Assembly (NCBI GenBank): GCA_001999425.1
Contig: MLHP01000020.1
Coordinates: 1-57,882, forward strand
Length of the DNA stretch: 57,882 bases
Origin: Rodentibacter genomosp. 2
GTDB lineage: Bacteria > Pseudomonadota > Gammaproteobacteria > Enterobacterales > Pasteurellaceae
Direction: 5' to 3'
The translations under genes were made by a program, and so were the position numbers. Shown piece after piece: positions 1 to 10,053 of the stretch (the stretch's first letter is position 1; each line of letters begins with the position of its first letter). A model generated the notes under the pieces. It was given only the letters and a program-made list of their open reading frames with translations. It did no database searches and was not told where the DNA came from.

Positions 1-159
1 AATCTACGTCAGCCCCAAAGTTAATAAAGTCAGTTTTTTAGCATGGTTTCCTTATCCCCAGTTTAAATTCCCACTATTCCTCTATCTTTTAATTACCTAA
101 CTTTGCGATCAAGAAACATATTCGGTAAAATCAGCAAAAATTTAAACATATAACGAGTT

Positions 160-642
160 ATGACAAAAAAGAAAGTAAAACCAGGTTCAAATGCTATCGC
201 CCTTAATAAGCGAGCCCGCCATGATTATTTCATTGAAGATGAAATTGAGGCAGGACTAGAATTACAGGGCTGGGAAGTCAAATCCATGCGCGCAGGCAAG
301 GCAAATATTAGCGATAGCTACATTATTTTCAAAAATGGAGAAGCCTATTTATTTGGGGCGACTATCCAGCCACTCAGTTTAGCTTCCACACACGTAGTCT
401 GCGACCCAACACGCACCCGAAAGCTACTGCTCAACAAACGGGAATTGGAATCGCTTTTTGGTAAATCTAGCCGTGACGGATTCACTATTGTAGCGCTTTC
501 TCTTTACTGGAAAGGGGCTTGGGCGAAAATTAAAATCGGCTTAGCTAAAGGGAAAAAACAACATGACAAACGCGATGATATTAAAGATCGCGAATGGCGA
601 GTAACAAAAGAGCGAATTATGAAAAATGCCAATCGTGGATAA
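160..642 (+). CDS. smpB: SsrA-binding protein SmpB
   Basis: SmpB binds tmRNA (SsrA) and delivers it to ribosomes stalled on mRNAs without a stop codon, starting trans-translation. The 160-residue product has the full family length. It has the basic N-terminal leader ahead of the OB-fold ([20 protein letters not shown], residues about 12-31), the central [18 protein letters not shown] stretch, and the Lys/Arg-rich C-terminal tail with [11 protein letters not shown] that enters the empty mRNA channel. It stands alone: 159 bp upstream hold no gene, and an inverted uptake-signal terminator follows 19 bp after the stop. The backup rescue factor arfA lies 6 kb away in this window. Identification is secure. 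Confidence 0.97.
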   Translation: MTKKKVKPGSNAIALNKRARHDYFIEDEIEAGLELQGWEVKSMRAGKANISDSYIIFKNGEAYLFGATIQPLSLASTHVVCDPTRTRKLLLNKRELESLFGKSSRDGFTIVALSLYWKGAWAKIKIGLAKGKKQHDKRDDIKDREWRVTKERIMKNANRG

Positions 643-661
643 TTTTTCTATCTAAAAAAAT

Positions 662-702
662 AAAGTGCGGTCGATTTCATTGTTAAAATCGACCGCACTT
701 TT
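662..702. terminator. Bidirectional terminator made of two inverted uptake signals
   Basis: A 16-bp perfect inverted repeat (662-677 and 686-701) is built from two head-to-head copies of AAAGTGCGGTCGATTT, with A/T runs on both flanks. It sits between the convergent smpB and obgE genes and can end transcription from either side. Use of paired uptake signals as terminators is well known in Pasteurellaceae. Confidence 0.85.
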
Positions 703-712
703 GTTAGACGGA

Positions 713-1912
<1,200 letters not shown>

Positions 1913-2836
1913 TTATTTCGCATTGTGCGGTGATAGTAATTTATGTCCGATTGCAGATAAAATTGCTCCGCATACTACAACAAATGCCCCGATATAGCTA
2001 ATGCTATTTAATTCCGGCGCAGCAAAATGATTTGGACTTATATTATGGCTGATATGAGAGAATAAAATCGTGAAAAGCGGCACTAACATCACAACAACAC
2101 TAACTTTCGAAACATCCCAGCGATTCAATGCCTCTGCGTAAGAACCATAACCGATTAATGTATTGAGACAGCAATAAATAAAACAAATCAGTGTAAAAGG
2201 AGTTAAGTCTTGTACCTGCGAAAACTCAGCCATAGGAGTAAACACAATCACACAACCAAAATACATCATTAATAAAATTTGTTGCGAACTAAATTTACGT
2301 AACATTAACTTTTGTGCCATCCCGTATGCAACCCATATCAGCGAAGCTGTAACACTTAAAATAACGCCAATTGAATACTGATTAAGTTCGGTAAAAATAT
2401 TAAGACGATCATTAAAAAATAATCCAAGACCGATTAATAAAAGCAAGATTCCGACTTTTTGGTGTAACCCTAGCTTTTCCTTAAAAATAATCACACTACT
2501 GATTAACATCCCAAAAGAGGATAGATGAATGAAAATTTGTGCAACTGAGGGGTCAATATAATTTAATGAATGGCTAAAGAGCAAAAAATTACCGGCAAGT
2601 CCAAATACGCCAATGATTGCAATCCAAGCATATCGCCCAATTTTCCTAAATTCGGGCAATTTCTTTTTATAAGCCAGCAAAATAAAGAGAGCAATCGTAG
2701 CAACAACAAAACGATACCACACAATAGTTTGCGCATTCATTGCCGATAATACTTGTTTCAATGCGATAGGTAATGATCCCCAAGCCATTGCTGTAATCAA
2801 TGCAAAAGTAAAGCCTAATAACGGTTGTTGTTTCAT
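1913..2836 (-). CDS. DMT-superfamily (EamA) inner-membrane transporter
   Basis: A 307-residue, very hydrophobic protein that reads as two EamA repeats of about five transmembrane helices each, the usual drug/metabolite transporter architecture. The N-terminus (FALITAMAWGSLPIALK) is typical of EamA repeat one; a second repeat starts near residue 150 (IGVILSVTASLIWVAYG). It lies between rpmA and obgE, where I recall H. influenzae having an uncharacterised DMT transporter (HI0878). The substrate cannot be told from sequence. A terminator-like hairpin separates it from rpmA, so it may have its own promoter. Confidence 0.88.
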   Translation of the reverse strand: MKQQPLLGFTFALITAMAWGSLPIALKQVLSAMNAQTIVWYRFVVATIALFILLAYKKKLPEFRKIGRYAWIAIIGVFGLAGNFLLFSHSLNYIDPSVAQIFIHLSSFGMLISSVIIFKEKLGLHQKVGILLLLIGLGLFFNDRLNIFTELNQYSIGVILSVTASLIWVAYGMAQKLMLRKFSSQQILLMMYFGCVIVFTPMAEFSQVQDLTPFTLICFIYCCLNTLIGYGSYAEALNRWDVSKVSVVVMLVPLFTILFSHISHNISPNHFAAPELNSISYIGAFVVVCGAILSAIGHKLLSPHNAK

Positions 2837-2866
2837 AGTTACTCGCTTTGTTAGAAATTAAAAAGA

Positions 2867-2900
2867 CAAAAACGCCCCACAAAAGTTTTGCAGGGCGCTT
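2867..2900 (-). terminator. Intrinsic terminator after rpmA
   Basis: Read on the minus strand, AAGCGCCC pairs with GGGCGTTT around an inner GCAAAA/TTTTGT stem, followed by T residues. It starts about 20 bp after the rpmA stop and would end the rplU-rpmA transcript before the DMT transporter gene. Confidence 0.75.
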
Positions 2901-2919
2901 CAATCAAATAAGTTTTAAA

Positions 2920-3177
2920 TTATTCAGTAACAATACTTACATATTTACGGCTTTTTTCGCCTTTTACTTCAAATTTAACTTTACCGTCTGCAGTTGCAAA
3001 TAGGGTGTGATCTCTACCCATACCTACATTGCTACCGGCATGGAATTTTGTGCCGCGCTGACGAACGATGATGCTGCCTGCTAATACAGATTCGCCACCG
3101 AAACGTTTAACACCAAGGCGTTTAGCTTCAGAATCGCGACCGTTACGGGTTGAACCACCAGCTTTTTTAGTTGCCAT
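2920..3177 (-). CDS. rpmA: 50S ribosomal protein L27
   Basis: L27 lies near the peptidyl-transferase centre of the 50S subunit, where its N-terminal tail contacts tRNA. The 85-residue product starts [20 protein letters not shown], the conserved N-terminus of the gamma-proteobacterial form, without the cleaved leader seen in Firmicutes. The family core [19 protein letters not shown] and the [16 protein letters not shown] stretch follow. It begins 20 bp after the rplU stop, with a GGAG ribosome-binding site, and is clearly co-transcribed with rplU. Confidence 0.98.
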   Translation of the reverse strand: MATKKAGGSTRNGRDSEAKRLGVKRFGGESVLAGSIIVRQRGTKFHAGSNVGMGRDHTLFATADGKVKFEVKGEKSRKYVSIVTE

Positions 3178-3197
3178 CTATTTGATCTCCTCTGAAA

Positions 3198-3509
3198 TTA
3201 TGCTTGAATCCCAGTGATTTTCACTTCAGTGAACCACTGGCGATGACCTTGTTGTTTACGGCTGTGTTTGCGACGACGGAATTTAACGATTTTAACTTTC
3301 TCGCCACGACCTTGTGCAACTACTTCAGCCACTACTTTTGCACCCGCAACTACCGGTGCACCAATTTTAACATCTTCACCGTTAACGACCATCAACACTG
3401 AATCGAACTCAACTGTTGCACCAGTTGCAAGTTCAAGTTTTTCTAAACGAACAACCTGCCCTTCGCTCACACGGTGTTGTTTACCGCCACTTTGGAAAAC
3501 TGCGTACAT
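3198..3509 (-). CDS. rplU: 50S ribosomal protein L21
   Basis: L21 binds 23S rRNA in the large subunit. The start is placed at 3509 so the protein begins [18 protein letters not shown], the universal L21 N-terminus, giving the normal 103 residues. The frame stays open upstream to 3566, but that extension has no homology to L21. The C-terminal signature [20 protein letters not shown] is present. It is the first gene of the rplU-rpmA operon. A hairpin lies 77-99 bp upstream in the leader or promoter region. Confidence 0.98.
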   Translation of the reverse strand: MYAVFQSGGKQHRVSEGQVVRLEKLELATGATVEFDSVLMVVNGEDVKIGAPVVAGAKVVAEVVAQGRGEKVKIVKFRRRKHSRKQQGHRQWFTEVKITGIQA

Positions 3510-3585
3510 AAATACTCCGCTTAATTGTGTTTCTCTGCCCTTGGCAGCCCACACTTCAAAATTCATATAAAATAGGTCGCAGATT

Positions 3586-3608
3586 CTATGAGAAAAACGA
3601 TCTCATAG
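3586..3608. promoter_or_regulatory. Hairpin in the rplU 5' region
   Basis: CTATGAGA (3586-3593) and TCTCATAG (3601-3608) form an 8-bp perfect inverted repeat with a 7-base loop, 77-99 bp upstream of the rplU start in the divergent rplU/ispB intergenic region. It could be a leader hairpin for ribosomal-protein autoregulation, an operator, or chance. No T-run follows in either direction, so it is not a terminator. Confidence 0.35.
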
Positions 3609-3723
3609 CAAGAATTTATTTACAATAAAATAAAAAAATTCCCTTTTCTAACGGATTAATTTTAGAAAAAATAAAAACTCAGGTAAAATGTACCGCACTT
3701 TCATTTGGGAACAAGCGTAAAAG

Positions 3724-4713
3724 ATGAAAAAACAAGATTTAATGGATATGCGCGCTATTCAACAATTAGCTGAGCCTGATATGCAAAAAGTCAATCGGAA
3801 TATTCTTGCTCAGCTTGATTCCGATGTCGCACTGGTTAACCAGCTCGGCTTTTACATCGTTCAGGCGGGAGGAAAAAGGATCCGACCGTTGATCGCCGTA
3901 CTTGCTGCACGATCTTTGGGTTTCCAAGGGGATGACGCTATTACTTGCGCCACTTTCGTAGAATTTATCCATACTGCTTCGTTACTACATGATGATGTCG
4001 TTGATGAATCGGATATGCGCCGCGGTCGTGCTACCGCAAATGCCGAATTCGGAAATGCCGCAAGCGTGTTGGTCGGTGATTTTATTTATACGCGAGCATT
4101 TCAACTCGTTGCCCAATTGGAATCCTTAAAAATTCTTCGCATCATGGCAGATGCCACCAATGTCCTTGCGGAAGGTGAGGTGCAACAATTAATGAACGTG
4201 AACGATCCGGAAACCAGCGAAGCCAATTATATGCGTGTGATCTACAGCAAAACCGCACGTTTATTTGAGGTTGCGGGGCAAGCTGCCGCAATTGTTGCAA
4301 ATGCAACAGAAAACCAAGAAAAAGCCTTACAAGATTATGGTCGCTATCTTGGTACGGCATTTCAGCTTGTTGATGACGTATTGGATTACAGTGCAAGCGC
4401 ACAGGATTTTGGGAAAAATATCGGTGATGATTTGATGGAAGGAAAACCTACTCTCCCTTTATTACACGCCATGCATCACGGTAGCACCGAACAGTCTGCA
4501 TTGATTCGTGAAGCGATTAAACAGGGCGGCAAACGTGAGTACATTAATGAAATATTGGCGATTATGAAGGAACACAAATCACTGGACTATGCAATGGAAC
4601 GGGCAAAACAAGAAGCACAAAAAGCCGTTGATGCAATTTCAATTCTGCCGGAAAGCCAATACAAACAAGCATTAATATCCTTGGCATATTTATCCGTAAA
4701 TAGAACGTACTGA
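3724..4713 (+). CDS. ispB: Octaprenyl diphosphate synthase
   Basis: IspB extends farnesyl diphosphate with isopentenyl diphosphate units to the C40 side chain of ubiquinone and menaquinone. The 329-residue protein has the two aspartate-rich motifs of trans-polyprenyl synthases, DDVVD (90-94) and DDVLD (217-221), and GGKRIRP (49-55) for pyrophosphate binding. It is a few residues longer at the N-terminus than E. coli IspB, so Met7 or Met9 could be the true start. It is divergent from rplU, as in E. coli and H. influenzae. The menA prenyltransferase further along this window uses its product. Confidence 0.95.
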   Translation: MKKQDLMDMRAIQQLAEPDMQKVNRNILAQLDSDVALVNQLGFYIVQAGGKRIRPLIAVLAARSLGFQGDDAITCATFVEFIHTASLLHDDVVDESDMRRGRATANAEFGNAASVLVGDFIYTRAFQLVAQLESLKILRIMADATNVLAEGEVQQLMNVNDPETSEANYMRVIYSKTARLFEVAGQAAAIVANATENQEKALQDYGRYLGTAFQLVDDVLDYSASAQDFGKNIGDDLMEGKPTLPLLHAMHHGSTEQSALIREAIKQGGKREYINEILAIMKEHKSLDYAMERAKQEAQKAVDAISILPESQYKQALISLAYLSVNRTY

Positions 4714-4749
4714 CAAATTGAAGTATTGTATCTCTTTTTCTATTTTTAA

Positions 4750-5487
4750 ATGATCGCTTTTATGAATAACGTTAAAACACCAAATACAACTAATTTTCAA
4801 CCTACAACACCTAAAAAGAAGGTGCGCAAAGATCCTAACGCCCCTTTTATTCGCGAAAAGTTAGAATTACCGAACGGACACAATAAACTTCTTCTTCACT
4901 CTTGTTGCGCCCCTTGTTCCGGTGAAGTCATGGAAGCAATTCTGGCTTCCGGTATCGAATTTACAATTTATTTTTACAACCCAAATATTCATCCATTAAA
5001 AGAATATTTAATCCGTAAAGAAGAAAATATTGGTTTTGCAAAAAAATTCGGTATTCCGTTTATTGATGCGGATTATGACCGCCAAAATTGGTTTGACCGT
5101 GCCAAAGGTATGGAATGGGAACCGGAACGTGGCATTCGCTGTACCATGTGCTTTGATATGCGTTTTGAAAAAGCGGCGGAATATGCACACACACACGGTT
5201 TTCCTGTGTTTACCAGTTGTCTTGGTATATCCCGTTGGAAAGATATGAACCAAATTAACGGTTGCGGTCACCGTGCGGCTGAAAAATATGATGATGTCAT
5301 TTACTGGGACTACAACTGGCGTAAAGAAGGCGGATCACAACGAATGATCGAAATCAGTAAACGCGAACGTTTTTATCAACAAGAATATTGTGGCTGTGTC
5401 TATTCACTACGCGATAGCAATAAATGGCGTGAAGAAACCGGTCGTCATAAAATTGAAATAGGAAAACTATATTATTCACCAGATTAA
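4750..5487 (+). CDS. queH: Epoxyqueuosine reductase QueH
   Basis: QueH (DUF208) performs the last step of queuosine synthesis in tRNA, reducing epoxyqueuosine; it replaces the unrelated QueG. The 245-residue product has the family's adjacent cysteines SCCAPCSG (51-58), the FYNPNIHP motif, CTMCFDMR, the [12 protein letters not shown] stretch and a C-terminal YCGCVYS. Together the cysteines bind an Fe-S cluster and an extra iron. Two in-frame starts exist (4750 and 4762); the first roughly 40 residues are not conserved. It follows ispB by 36 bp and is probably co-transcribed with it. Confidence 0.92.
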   Translation: MIAFMNNVKTPNTTNFQPTTPKKKVRKDPNAPFIREKLELPNGHNKLLLHSCCAPCSGEVMEAILASGIEFTIYFYNPNIHPLKEYLIRKEENIGFAKKFGIPFIDADYDRQNWFDRAKGMEWEPERGIRCTMCFDMRFEKAAEYAHTHGFPVFTSCLGISRWKDMNQINGCGHRAAEKYDDVIYWDYNWRKEGGSQRMIEISKRERFYQQEYCGCVYSLRDSNKWREETGRHKIEIGKLYYSPD

Positions 5488-5571
5488 AATACGAGAAAAA
5501 ATAACCGCACTTTCCCCAAATACCGATTATCCTGTGAATATTTTTTACTGAAAAATAAACAAAGGAAAAAA

Positions 5572-5988
5572 ATGGAAGAGAACCAGCTAGAAAAATTACC
5601 GGCATTTGTCGTTAATATACTCAAATATGTCTTAAGTACTGCGCTTATTGCACTATCTATCGTTTTGATTATTGCCTTAGCCAAAATCACCTATTCTCTT
5701 GCTTTAATGGTGATAAATCCTTCCACTGTTGTGCCCTATGCACTAGCGGAACAGGCTGTTATGTTTTTCTTGTATTTTGGTTTCATCGGCTTAATTGTTC
5801 AGTATTTTAAAAGCGGCTATCATTTCCCATTACGTTATTTTATTTATGCCGGTATAACGGCGATGATCCGCTTAATCATCGTAAGTCATGAAAATGCTGT
5901 AGATACTCTTCTATTTGCTGGTGCAATTTTAATTATGGTGCTCGCACTCTGTTTAGTGCTTTATTCCAATAAATTAAAAAATTTCTAG
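5572..5988 (+). CDS. psiE: PsiE-family membrane protein
   Basis: A 138-residue inner-membrane protein with four hydrophobic segments (about residues 17-40, 55-75, 85-105 and 112-132). It has the sequence character of PsiE, a phosphate-starvation-inducible protein of E. coli with unknown biochemical role; FPLRYFIYAGITAMIRLIIV is its recognisable segment. The ribosome-binding site AAAGGAAAAAA lies just before the ATG. It follows queH by 84 bp, with an uptake signal between them. No PHO box was recognised upstream, so phosphate control is not shown here. Confidence 0.8.
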   Translation: MEENQLEKLPAFVVNILKYVLSTALIALSIVLIIALAKITYSLALMVINPSTVVPYALAEQAVMFFLYFGFIGLIVQYFKSGYHFPLRYFIYAGITAMIRLIIVSHENAVDTLLFAGAILIMVLALCLVLYSNKLKNF

Positions 5989-6084
5989 AAATGAAAATAC
6001 AGGATAAACATAGTGTATTTCAATTCGGTAGACGGTTAAAATAACAATTATTTTTTATACTCAAACATTGTCTGACGATAATTA

Positions 6085-6112
6085 AAAGTGCGGTTAATTT
6101 CAACCGCACTTT
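6085..6112. terminator. Bidirectional uptake-signal terminator
   Basis: AAAGTGCGGTT (6085-6095) and AACCGCACTTT (6102-6112) form an 11-bp perfect stem with a 6-base loop, between the convergent psiE and the gene at 6123-6419. Confidence 0.8.
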
Positions 6113-6122
6113 CACCTTTAAA

Positions 6123-6419
6123 TTATTCGACTTTCACACCTAAATTACCAATTTTCACTCCTAGCACGCCGAGAGAAACCGCATCTAAATAATCGCCAAG
6201 AAATTTGAACAATTCGTTTAATTCTGTAAATGAATGTTGAACTTTGACTTGATCTTCTACTCTGCGGACAAATTCATAGCGAATCCCATTTTCTTCAAAG
6301 TGTGCCGTAAGGGTTAAATAAACGGTTTCAAAAAAATGGCTGTGCGCACCTTCTTCACCCGGGTCACTAATGCGTACATTCCATGTTGTATTGAATAATG
6401 TTTCTGTTTTATTTGACAT
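6123..6419 (-). CDS. Small conserved hypothetical protein of Pasteurellaceae
   Basis: A 98-residue soluble protein with no signal peptide and no membrane segment. It is acidic and ends in a short repeat-like tail (SLGVLGVKIGNLGVKVE). I think it belongs to a Pasteurellaceae-restricted domain of unknown function (possibly DUF5377), but this is from memory and uncertain. A good ribosome-binding site (AGAGGTAAA) precedes the ATG. It lies 22 bp after the arfA reading frame, but the terminator inside arfA should limit read-through from that gene. Confidence 0.72.
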   Translation of the reverse strand: MSNKTETLFNTTWNVRISDPGEEGAHSHFFETVYLTLTAHFEENGIRYEFVRRVEDQVKVQHSFTELNELFKFLGDYLDAVSLGVLGVKIGNLGVKVE

Positions 6420-6441
6420 ATTTTACCTCTCGTTACGCCGA

Positions 6442-6690
6442 TTACTTTAAGAAAAACCCGATTATAAAGTTTCTGAAATCAAAAAATTTATAATCGGGCT
6501 TTTCCAAAAGTTTCCCTACGTGCTTTGCTTTGCGTTGGTAACTGCCTTTTCCTTTGCGCTTTTTCTCAATACGCTGACGGAATAATTTGTCATGTAATAA
6601 TGCCATGATCGCATTATCTTTTACGACACCTCTTGTATGCTGATAAACGGTTTGATTTTCAACCGCACTTTTTTGTTTCTTTGCCATCAT
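6442..6690 (-). CDS. arfA: Alternative ribosome-rescue factor ArfA
   Basis: ArfA recruits release factor 2 to ribosomes stalled at the end of a non-stop mRNA, as a backup for tmRNA-SmpB. The 82-residue product matches E. coli ArfA through [20 protein letters not shown] (residues 16-35), LFRQR and [12 protein letters not shown]; the basic stretch after this core enters the mRNA channel. The last 18 or so codons (from PDYKFF) lie inside an intrinsic terminator, so most transcripts should end before the stop codon. The known family mechanism is that such truncated mRNA is normally tagged and degraded through tmRNA, and ArfA accumulates only when tmRNA fails. An uptake signal lies in the 5' coding part and encodes KSAVEN. 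Confidence 0.92.
   Translation of the reverse strand: MMAKKQKSAVENQTVYQHTRGVVKDNAIMALLHDKLFRQRIEKKRKGKGSYQRKAKHVGKLLEKPDYKFFDFRNFIIGFFLK
6452..6502 (-). terminator. Intrinsic terminator inside the arfA reading frame
   Basis: On the minus strand CCCGATTATAAA (6498-6487) pairs perfectly with TTTATAATCGGG (6468-6457), and flanking AAAAG/TTTTT extend the stem. The T-run (6456-6452) ends 7 bases before the arfA stop codon at 6444-6442. Transcripts ending here carry no stop codon. The long stem is also a plausible RNase III substrate, as described for E. coli arfA. Confidence 0.9.
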
Positions 6691-6754
6691 TTTCCCTTAA
6701 AAAAGCCGTGAAGGAATTCTCACGGCGGTCGTATTATACGGGTAAACCTTAAAA

Positions 6755-7105
6755 TTACAAAATCTCAAGAACACTTTCCGGAGGGCGTCCGATTTTTGCT
6801 TTGTCGCCGTTCACCACAATAGGGCGTTCAAGCAAAGCGGAATGCTCGCTTATCGCTTTCAATAAATCGACATTCGTCAATGCCAAATTAGCAAGATTTA
6901 AGGATTGATAAAGCTCATCTTTCACCCGCATCATTTGGCGAATATCCGTGATGCCTAATTTATCCGCAAGTTGTTGCAGTTCAGCTACGGTATATTGTTT
7001 TTGTAAATAAAGTTCAATGTTAGGCTGAATACCTTTTCCTTCTATTAACGCTAATGTTTCCCGGCTTTTAGAGCAGCGGGGATTATGATAAATAATAACG
7101 GACAT
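6755..7105 (-). CDS. ArsC-family (YfgD-like) thioredoxin-fold reductase
   Basis: A 116-residue protein of the ArsC/Spx-like family. It has the N-terminal NPRCSKSRETL motif with the single catalytic cysteine at position 11, and the C-terminal RPIVVNGDKAKIGRPPESVLEIL block. Classical ArsC proteins reduce arsenate with glutathione and glutaredoxin. Chromosomal YfgD-type members such as this one, with no arsenite pump or ArsR nearby, have no proven arsenate role. It stands alone, divergent from the permease gene at 7184. Confidence 0.88.
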   Translation of the reverse strand: MSVIIYHNPRCSKSRETLALIEGKGIQPNIELYLQKQYTVAELQQLADKLGITDIRQMMRVKDELYQSLNLANLALTNVDLLKAISEHSALLERPIVVNGDKAKIGRPPESVLEIL

Positions 7106-7183
7106 AGAATTTCCTTTAGCTGGCTATAATTGAATGAAATTTTAACTTATAATGCTGAAAAATGCTCACCTTGGATGTTGATA

Positions 7184-8233
7184 ATGTTAGAAATGTTAAA
7201 AAGCTGGTATGCTCGCCGTTTAGGCGATCCGCAAGCAATGGGGCTATTGGCTATTTTGCTTTTTGGTTTTATTGCGATTTATTTTTTCGGAAATTTAATT
7301 GCACCATTTCTCATTGCGGTTGTACTTGCCTATTTGTTAGAAATGCCAATTCACTTTTTGACAAATCGTTTGAAATTTCCACGAATGTTGGCAACCGTGA
7401 TTATTTTTGGCAGCTTCATTGGCATCGCAACTATTTTCTTCCTTGTGTTAGTGCCAATGTTATGGAATCAAACCGTCTCTTTATTAAGCGATTTACCGGC
7501 AATGTTCAATAAACTGAATGAATGGTTACTTAGCTTGCCGGAGCATTATCCTGAACTGATCGATTATTCCATGGTAGATGCTATTTTTAACTCTGTACGG
7601 GAAAAAATCCTTGGTTTTGGTGAATCTGCCGTCAAACTTTCGCTCGCCTCTATAATGAACTTGGTTTCACTCGGTATTTATGCGTTCTTAGTACCACTAA
7701 TGATGTTTTTTATGTTGAAGGATAAAGGTGAACTTTTACAAGGTGTAAGCCGTTTTCTACCACGTAATCGCCACCTTGCTTTCAAAGTATGGACGGAAAT
7801 GCAACAACAAATTGCCAATTACATTCACGGAAAACTATTAGAAATTTTAATTGTCACTTTGGTAACTTACGTTATTTTCCTAATTTTCGGCTTAAATTAT
7901 CCGCTCTTATTAGCCTTCGCCGTAGGGCTTTCCGTATTAGTACCCTACATTGGCGCCGTGTTAGTGACGATTCCCGTAGCACTTGTTGCTTTGTTCCAAT
8001 TTGGCATTAGCCCTACTTTCTGGTATATCATTATTGCCTTTGCCGTGAGCCAGTTATTGGACGGAAATTTATTAGTTCCTTATTTATTCTCTGAAGCGGT
8101 AAATTTACACCCCTTAATTATCATTATTTCCGTCCTTATTTTTGGCGGTTTATGGGGATTTTGGGGCGTATTTTTTGCCATTCCGTTGGCAACATTAGTC
8201 AAAGCCGTACTTAATGCGCTACCTGAGGATTAA
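7184..8233 (+). CDS. perM: PerM-type AI-2E family transporter
   Basis: An inner-membrane protein of the AI-2E/PerM superfamily with about seven to eight transmembrane segments. The start is set at 7184 because the product then begins [18 protein letters not shown], which lines up with E. coli PerM (MLEML, then a basic DPEA-type stretch); the frame is open to 7130. Length is then 349 residues. Helices near residues 20-60 and 70-95 precede an amphipathic central domain, and a helical C-terminal half contains the family's [13 protein letters not shown] segment. Substrates are known for only a few members, so exporter function is inferred from the family. Confidence 0.85.
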   Translation: MLEMLKSWYARRLGDPQAMGLLAILLFGFIAIYFFGNLIAPFLIAVVLAYLLEMPIHFLTNRLKFPRMLATVIIFGSFIGIATIFFLVLVPMLWNQTVSLLSDLPAMFNKLNEWLLSLPEHYPELIDYSMVDAIFNSVREKILGFGESAVKLSLASIMNLVSLGIYAFLVPLMMFFMLKDKGELLQGVSRFLPRNRHLAFKVWTEMQQQIANYIHGKLLEILIVTLVTYVIFLIFGLNYPLLLAFAVGLSVLVPYIGAVLVTIPVALVALFQFGISPTFWYIIIAFAVSQLLDGNLLVPYLFSEAVNLHPLIIIISVLIFGGLWGFWGVFFAIPLATLVKAVLNALPED

Positions 8234-8265
8234 ATTAAGCACACAGACTTTATACGCACTGCAAT

Positions 8266-8328
8266 AAAATAAAGTGAGGGTAATACCAGTTAATTTTCAA
8301 AAATGGACTACCCCACTTTATTTTTTTC
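8266..8328. terminator. Bidirectional terminator between perM and trmO
   Basis: AATAAAGTG, a bulged A, then GGGTA (8268-8282) pairs with TACCC-CACTTTATT (8309-8322). A/T-rich flanks include a T-run at 8321-8327. The right arm overlaps the trmO stop codon. The arms look like decayed uptake signals. Confidence 0.6.
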
Positions 8329-9033
8329 AATATCCAATATTTCTACGACATCCACCGTCCCCGCTTTAATCTTCCACTTTACATTAAATTCATACAAGCT
8401 AATACCATAAATACGCTCGCTCGGTTTACCTTGTTGATAAGCCGGTCGCGGATCCTGTTCGATAACTTCACGAATAAAACGCATTAAGTGCGGTCGTTTT
8501 TCTTCGAGTTTTTTGATCGCACTTTGTGCTTGTTCCGAAAATTCTACATGAAGTTTTAGCAGTGGTTTTTCTTGTGCAAAGCCTGATTGTGCTTCAGGTT
8601 CGCTATCGGCGTAGGCAATGTAAGGTTTAATATCGAAAATCGGCGTGCCATCCACCAAATCCATCGAACCTAAATGTAAAAATACTTTGCCGTGGATACA
8701 TTCTACTTTTCGCAATACTACTTTTGACAAGCCCAATGGATTGGGACGATGGGTCGCTCGTGAAGCAAACACGCCCACCCGTTGATTTCCGCCCAAGCGT
8801 GGCGGCCGCACGGTAGGTTGCCATTTACCTTGAGGAATTTGATCAAATTGAAAAATCAACCAAAGATGGCTAAATTTTTCCAAACCGCGTACTGCTTCCG
8901 GTGAATTATAGGGTGGGAGCAATTCCACAATGCCAACCCCATCCTGCACTAAGTCAGGTTGGCGCGGTACAGAAAATTTTTCTTTATAAGGCGAGTGAAT
9001 AATCGCAATGGGCGATAAAGTTAAATCATTCAT
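8308..9033 (-). CDS. trmO: tRNA m6t6A37 methyltransferase TrmO
   Basis: TrmO (TsaA/YaeB family) uses S-adenosylmethionine to methylate N6-threonylcarbamoyladenosine at position 37 of threonine tRNA. The 241-residue protein has the N-terminal beta-barrel with IGVIHSP-like [12 protein letters not shown], then LPRQ-type [19 protein letters not shown] (the SAM-site signature) and [18 protein letters not shown]-terminal domain includes DPRPAYQ. This is the full two-domain length of the gamma-proteobacterial form. It is divergent from menA, with 61 bp between the start codons. An uptake signal lies inside the coding region. Confidence 0.92.
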   Translation of the reverse strand: MNDLTLSPIAIIHSPYKEKFSVPRQPDLVQDGVGIVELLPPYNSPEAVRGLEKFSHLWLIFQFDQIPQGKWQPTVRPPRLGGNQRVGVFASRATHRPNPLGLSKVVLRKVECIHGKVFLHLGSMDLVDGTPIFDIKPYIAYADSEPEAQSGFAQEKPLLKLHVEFSEQAQSAIKKLEEKRPHLMRFIREVIEQDPRPAYQQGKPSERIYGISLYEFNVKWKIKAGTVDVVEILDIEKNKVG

Positions 9034-9094
9034 AAATACTTGAGATTAATGTAGAATACGTCACTCATTGTAATCAAAAGTGCGGTCAAAAAAA

Positions 9095-10006
9095 ATGACA
9101 AATGAAAAATTGAAAATGTGGTGGGAAACGGCTCGTCCGAAAACCTTACCCTTAGCATTAGCCTCAATCTTCACCGGTTCGGCTTTAGGCTACTGGGCAA
9201 ATCCGGAAAAATTTAATTACTGGGTGATGGCACTTTGTTTACTCACCACAATTTTATTACAGATTCTCTCAAATTTCGCCAATGACTATGGAGATCATCA
9301 AAAAGGAGCAGACACCACAGAACGTATCGGGCCATTGCGTGGTATTCAAAAAGGGGAAATTTCAGCCATTGAATTGAAATGGGGGTTAATTTTAATGATT
9401 GTGGCGAGCTTTATTTCCGGCAGTTTGTTAATCGGTATCGCTTACGAAAATCTCTCCGATTTACTCACCTTTGCAGGGCTAGGCGTTTTAGCCATTATTG
9501 CCGCCATTACCTACACAGTGGGAACAAAACCCTATGGTTATATGGGATTGGGCGATATTTCCGTTTTGCTGTTTTTTGGTTTACTTGGTGTAGGTGGAAC
9601 CTATTATTTGCAAATACATAGTATTGATAGCAAAATTCTTTTACCAGCTATCGGCTCAGGTTTATTGGCAAGTGCCGTATTAAACATAAATAACTTACGT
9701 GATATAGAGCAAGATGCCAAAGCCGGTAAAAATACTTTAGCGGTGCGTTTAGGAGCATATAAAGGGCGTGTTTATCACTGTGTTTTATTAGCTGTTGCCG
9801 CATTATGTTACTTGATTTTCACGATTGCGACCGCCACTTCTTGGGTGAATTATTTATTCTTATTGGCCTTTCCAGTTCTTACCAAGCACGCAATTTTTGT
9901 CTATCATAGCCAAGAGCCAAGTGCTTTACGTCCAATGCTTGCCCAAATGTCGATGATTTCATTATTCATCAACTTGCTTTTTAGTTTGGGCTTGCTTATC
10001 GGCTAA
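9095..10006 (+). CDS. menA: 1,4-dihydroxy-2-naphthoate octaprenyltransferase
   Basis: MenA attaches the octaprenyl chain to 1,4-dihydroxy-2-naphthoate to give demethylmenaquinone, in the inner membrane. The start is ATG 9095; an upstream GTG at 9080 is just part of an uptake signal. The 303-residue product is a UbiA-family protein with eight to nine membrane helices. It has the magnesium-binding NDYGDHQKGAD motif (63-73), and the second aspartate motif is carried in NNLRDIEQDAKAGK. It supports the anaerobic physiology also suggested by pflB and focA here. rraA follows by 47 bp, the E. coli menA-rraA order. Confidence 0.95.
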   Translation: MTNEKLKMWWETARPKTLPLALASIFTGSALGYWANPEKFNYWVMALCLLTTILLQILSNFANDYGDHQKGADTTERIGPLRGIQKGEISAIELKWGLILMIVASFISGSLLIGIAYENLSDLLTFAGLGVLAIIAAITYTVGTKPYGYMGLGDISVLLFFGLLGVGGTYYLQIHSIDSKILLPAIGSGLLASAVLNINNLRDIEQDAKAGKNTLAVRLGAYKGRVYHCVLLAVAALCYLIFTIATATSWVNYLFLLAFPVLTKHAIFVYHSQEPSALRPMLAQMSMISLFINLLFSLGLLIG

Positions 10007-10053
10007 ATCAGCATATACTAAGCACGATCTCAGGATTTTAATAGGGGAAATTT

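Noticed and set aside
1-60. ATG with a good AAGGA ribosome-binding site on the minus strand near position 43
   Set aside because: The frame stops after four codons (M-L-K-N), so nothing can be supported; the upstream gene, if any, is outside the window.
103-121. TTTGCGATCAAGAAACATA as a CRP-S competence site upstream of smpB
   Set aside because: Only one half fits; the second half lacks the GATCGCAAA symmetry.
9080-9094. GTG start for menA at 9080
   Set aside because: The GTG is part of an uptake signal, has no ribosome-binding site and adds residues absent from the family.
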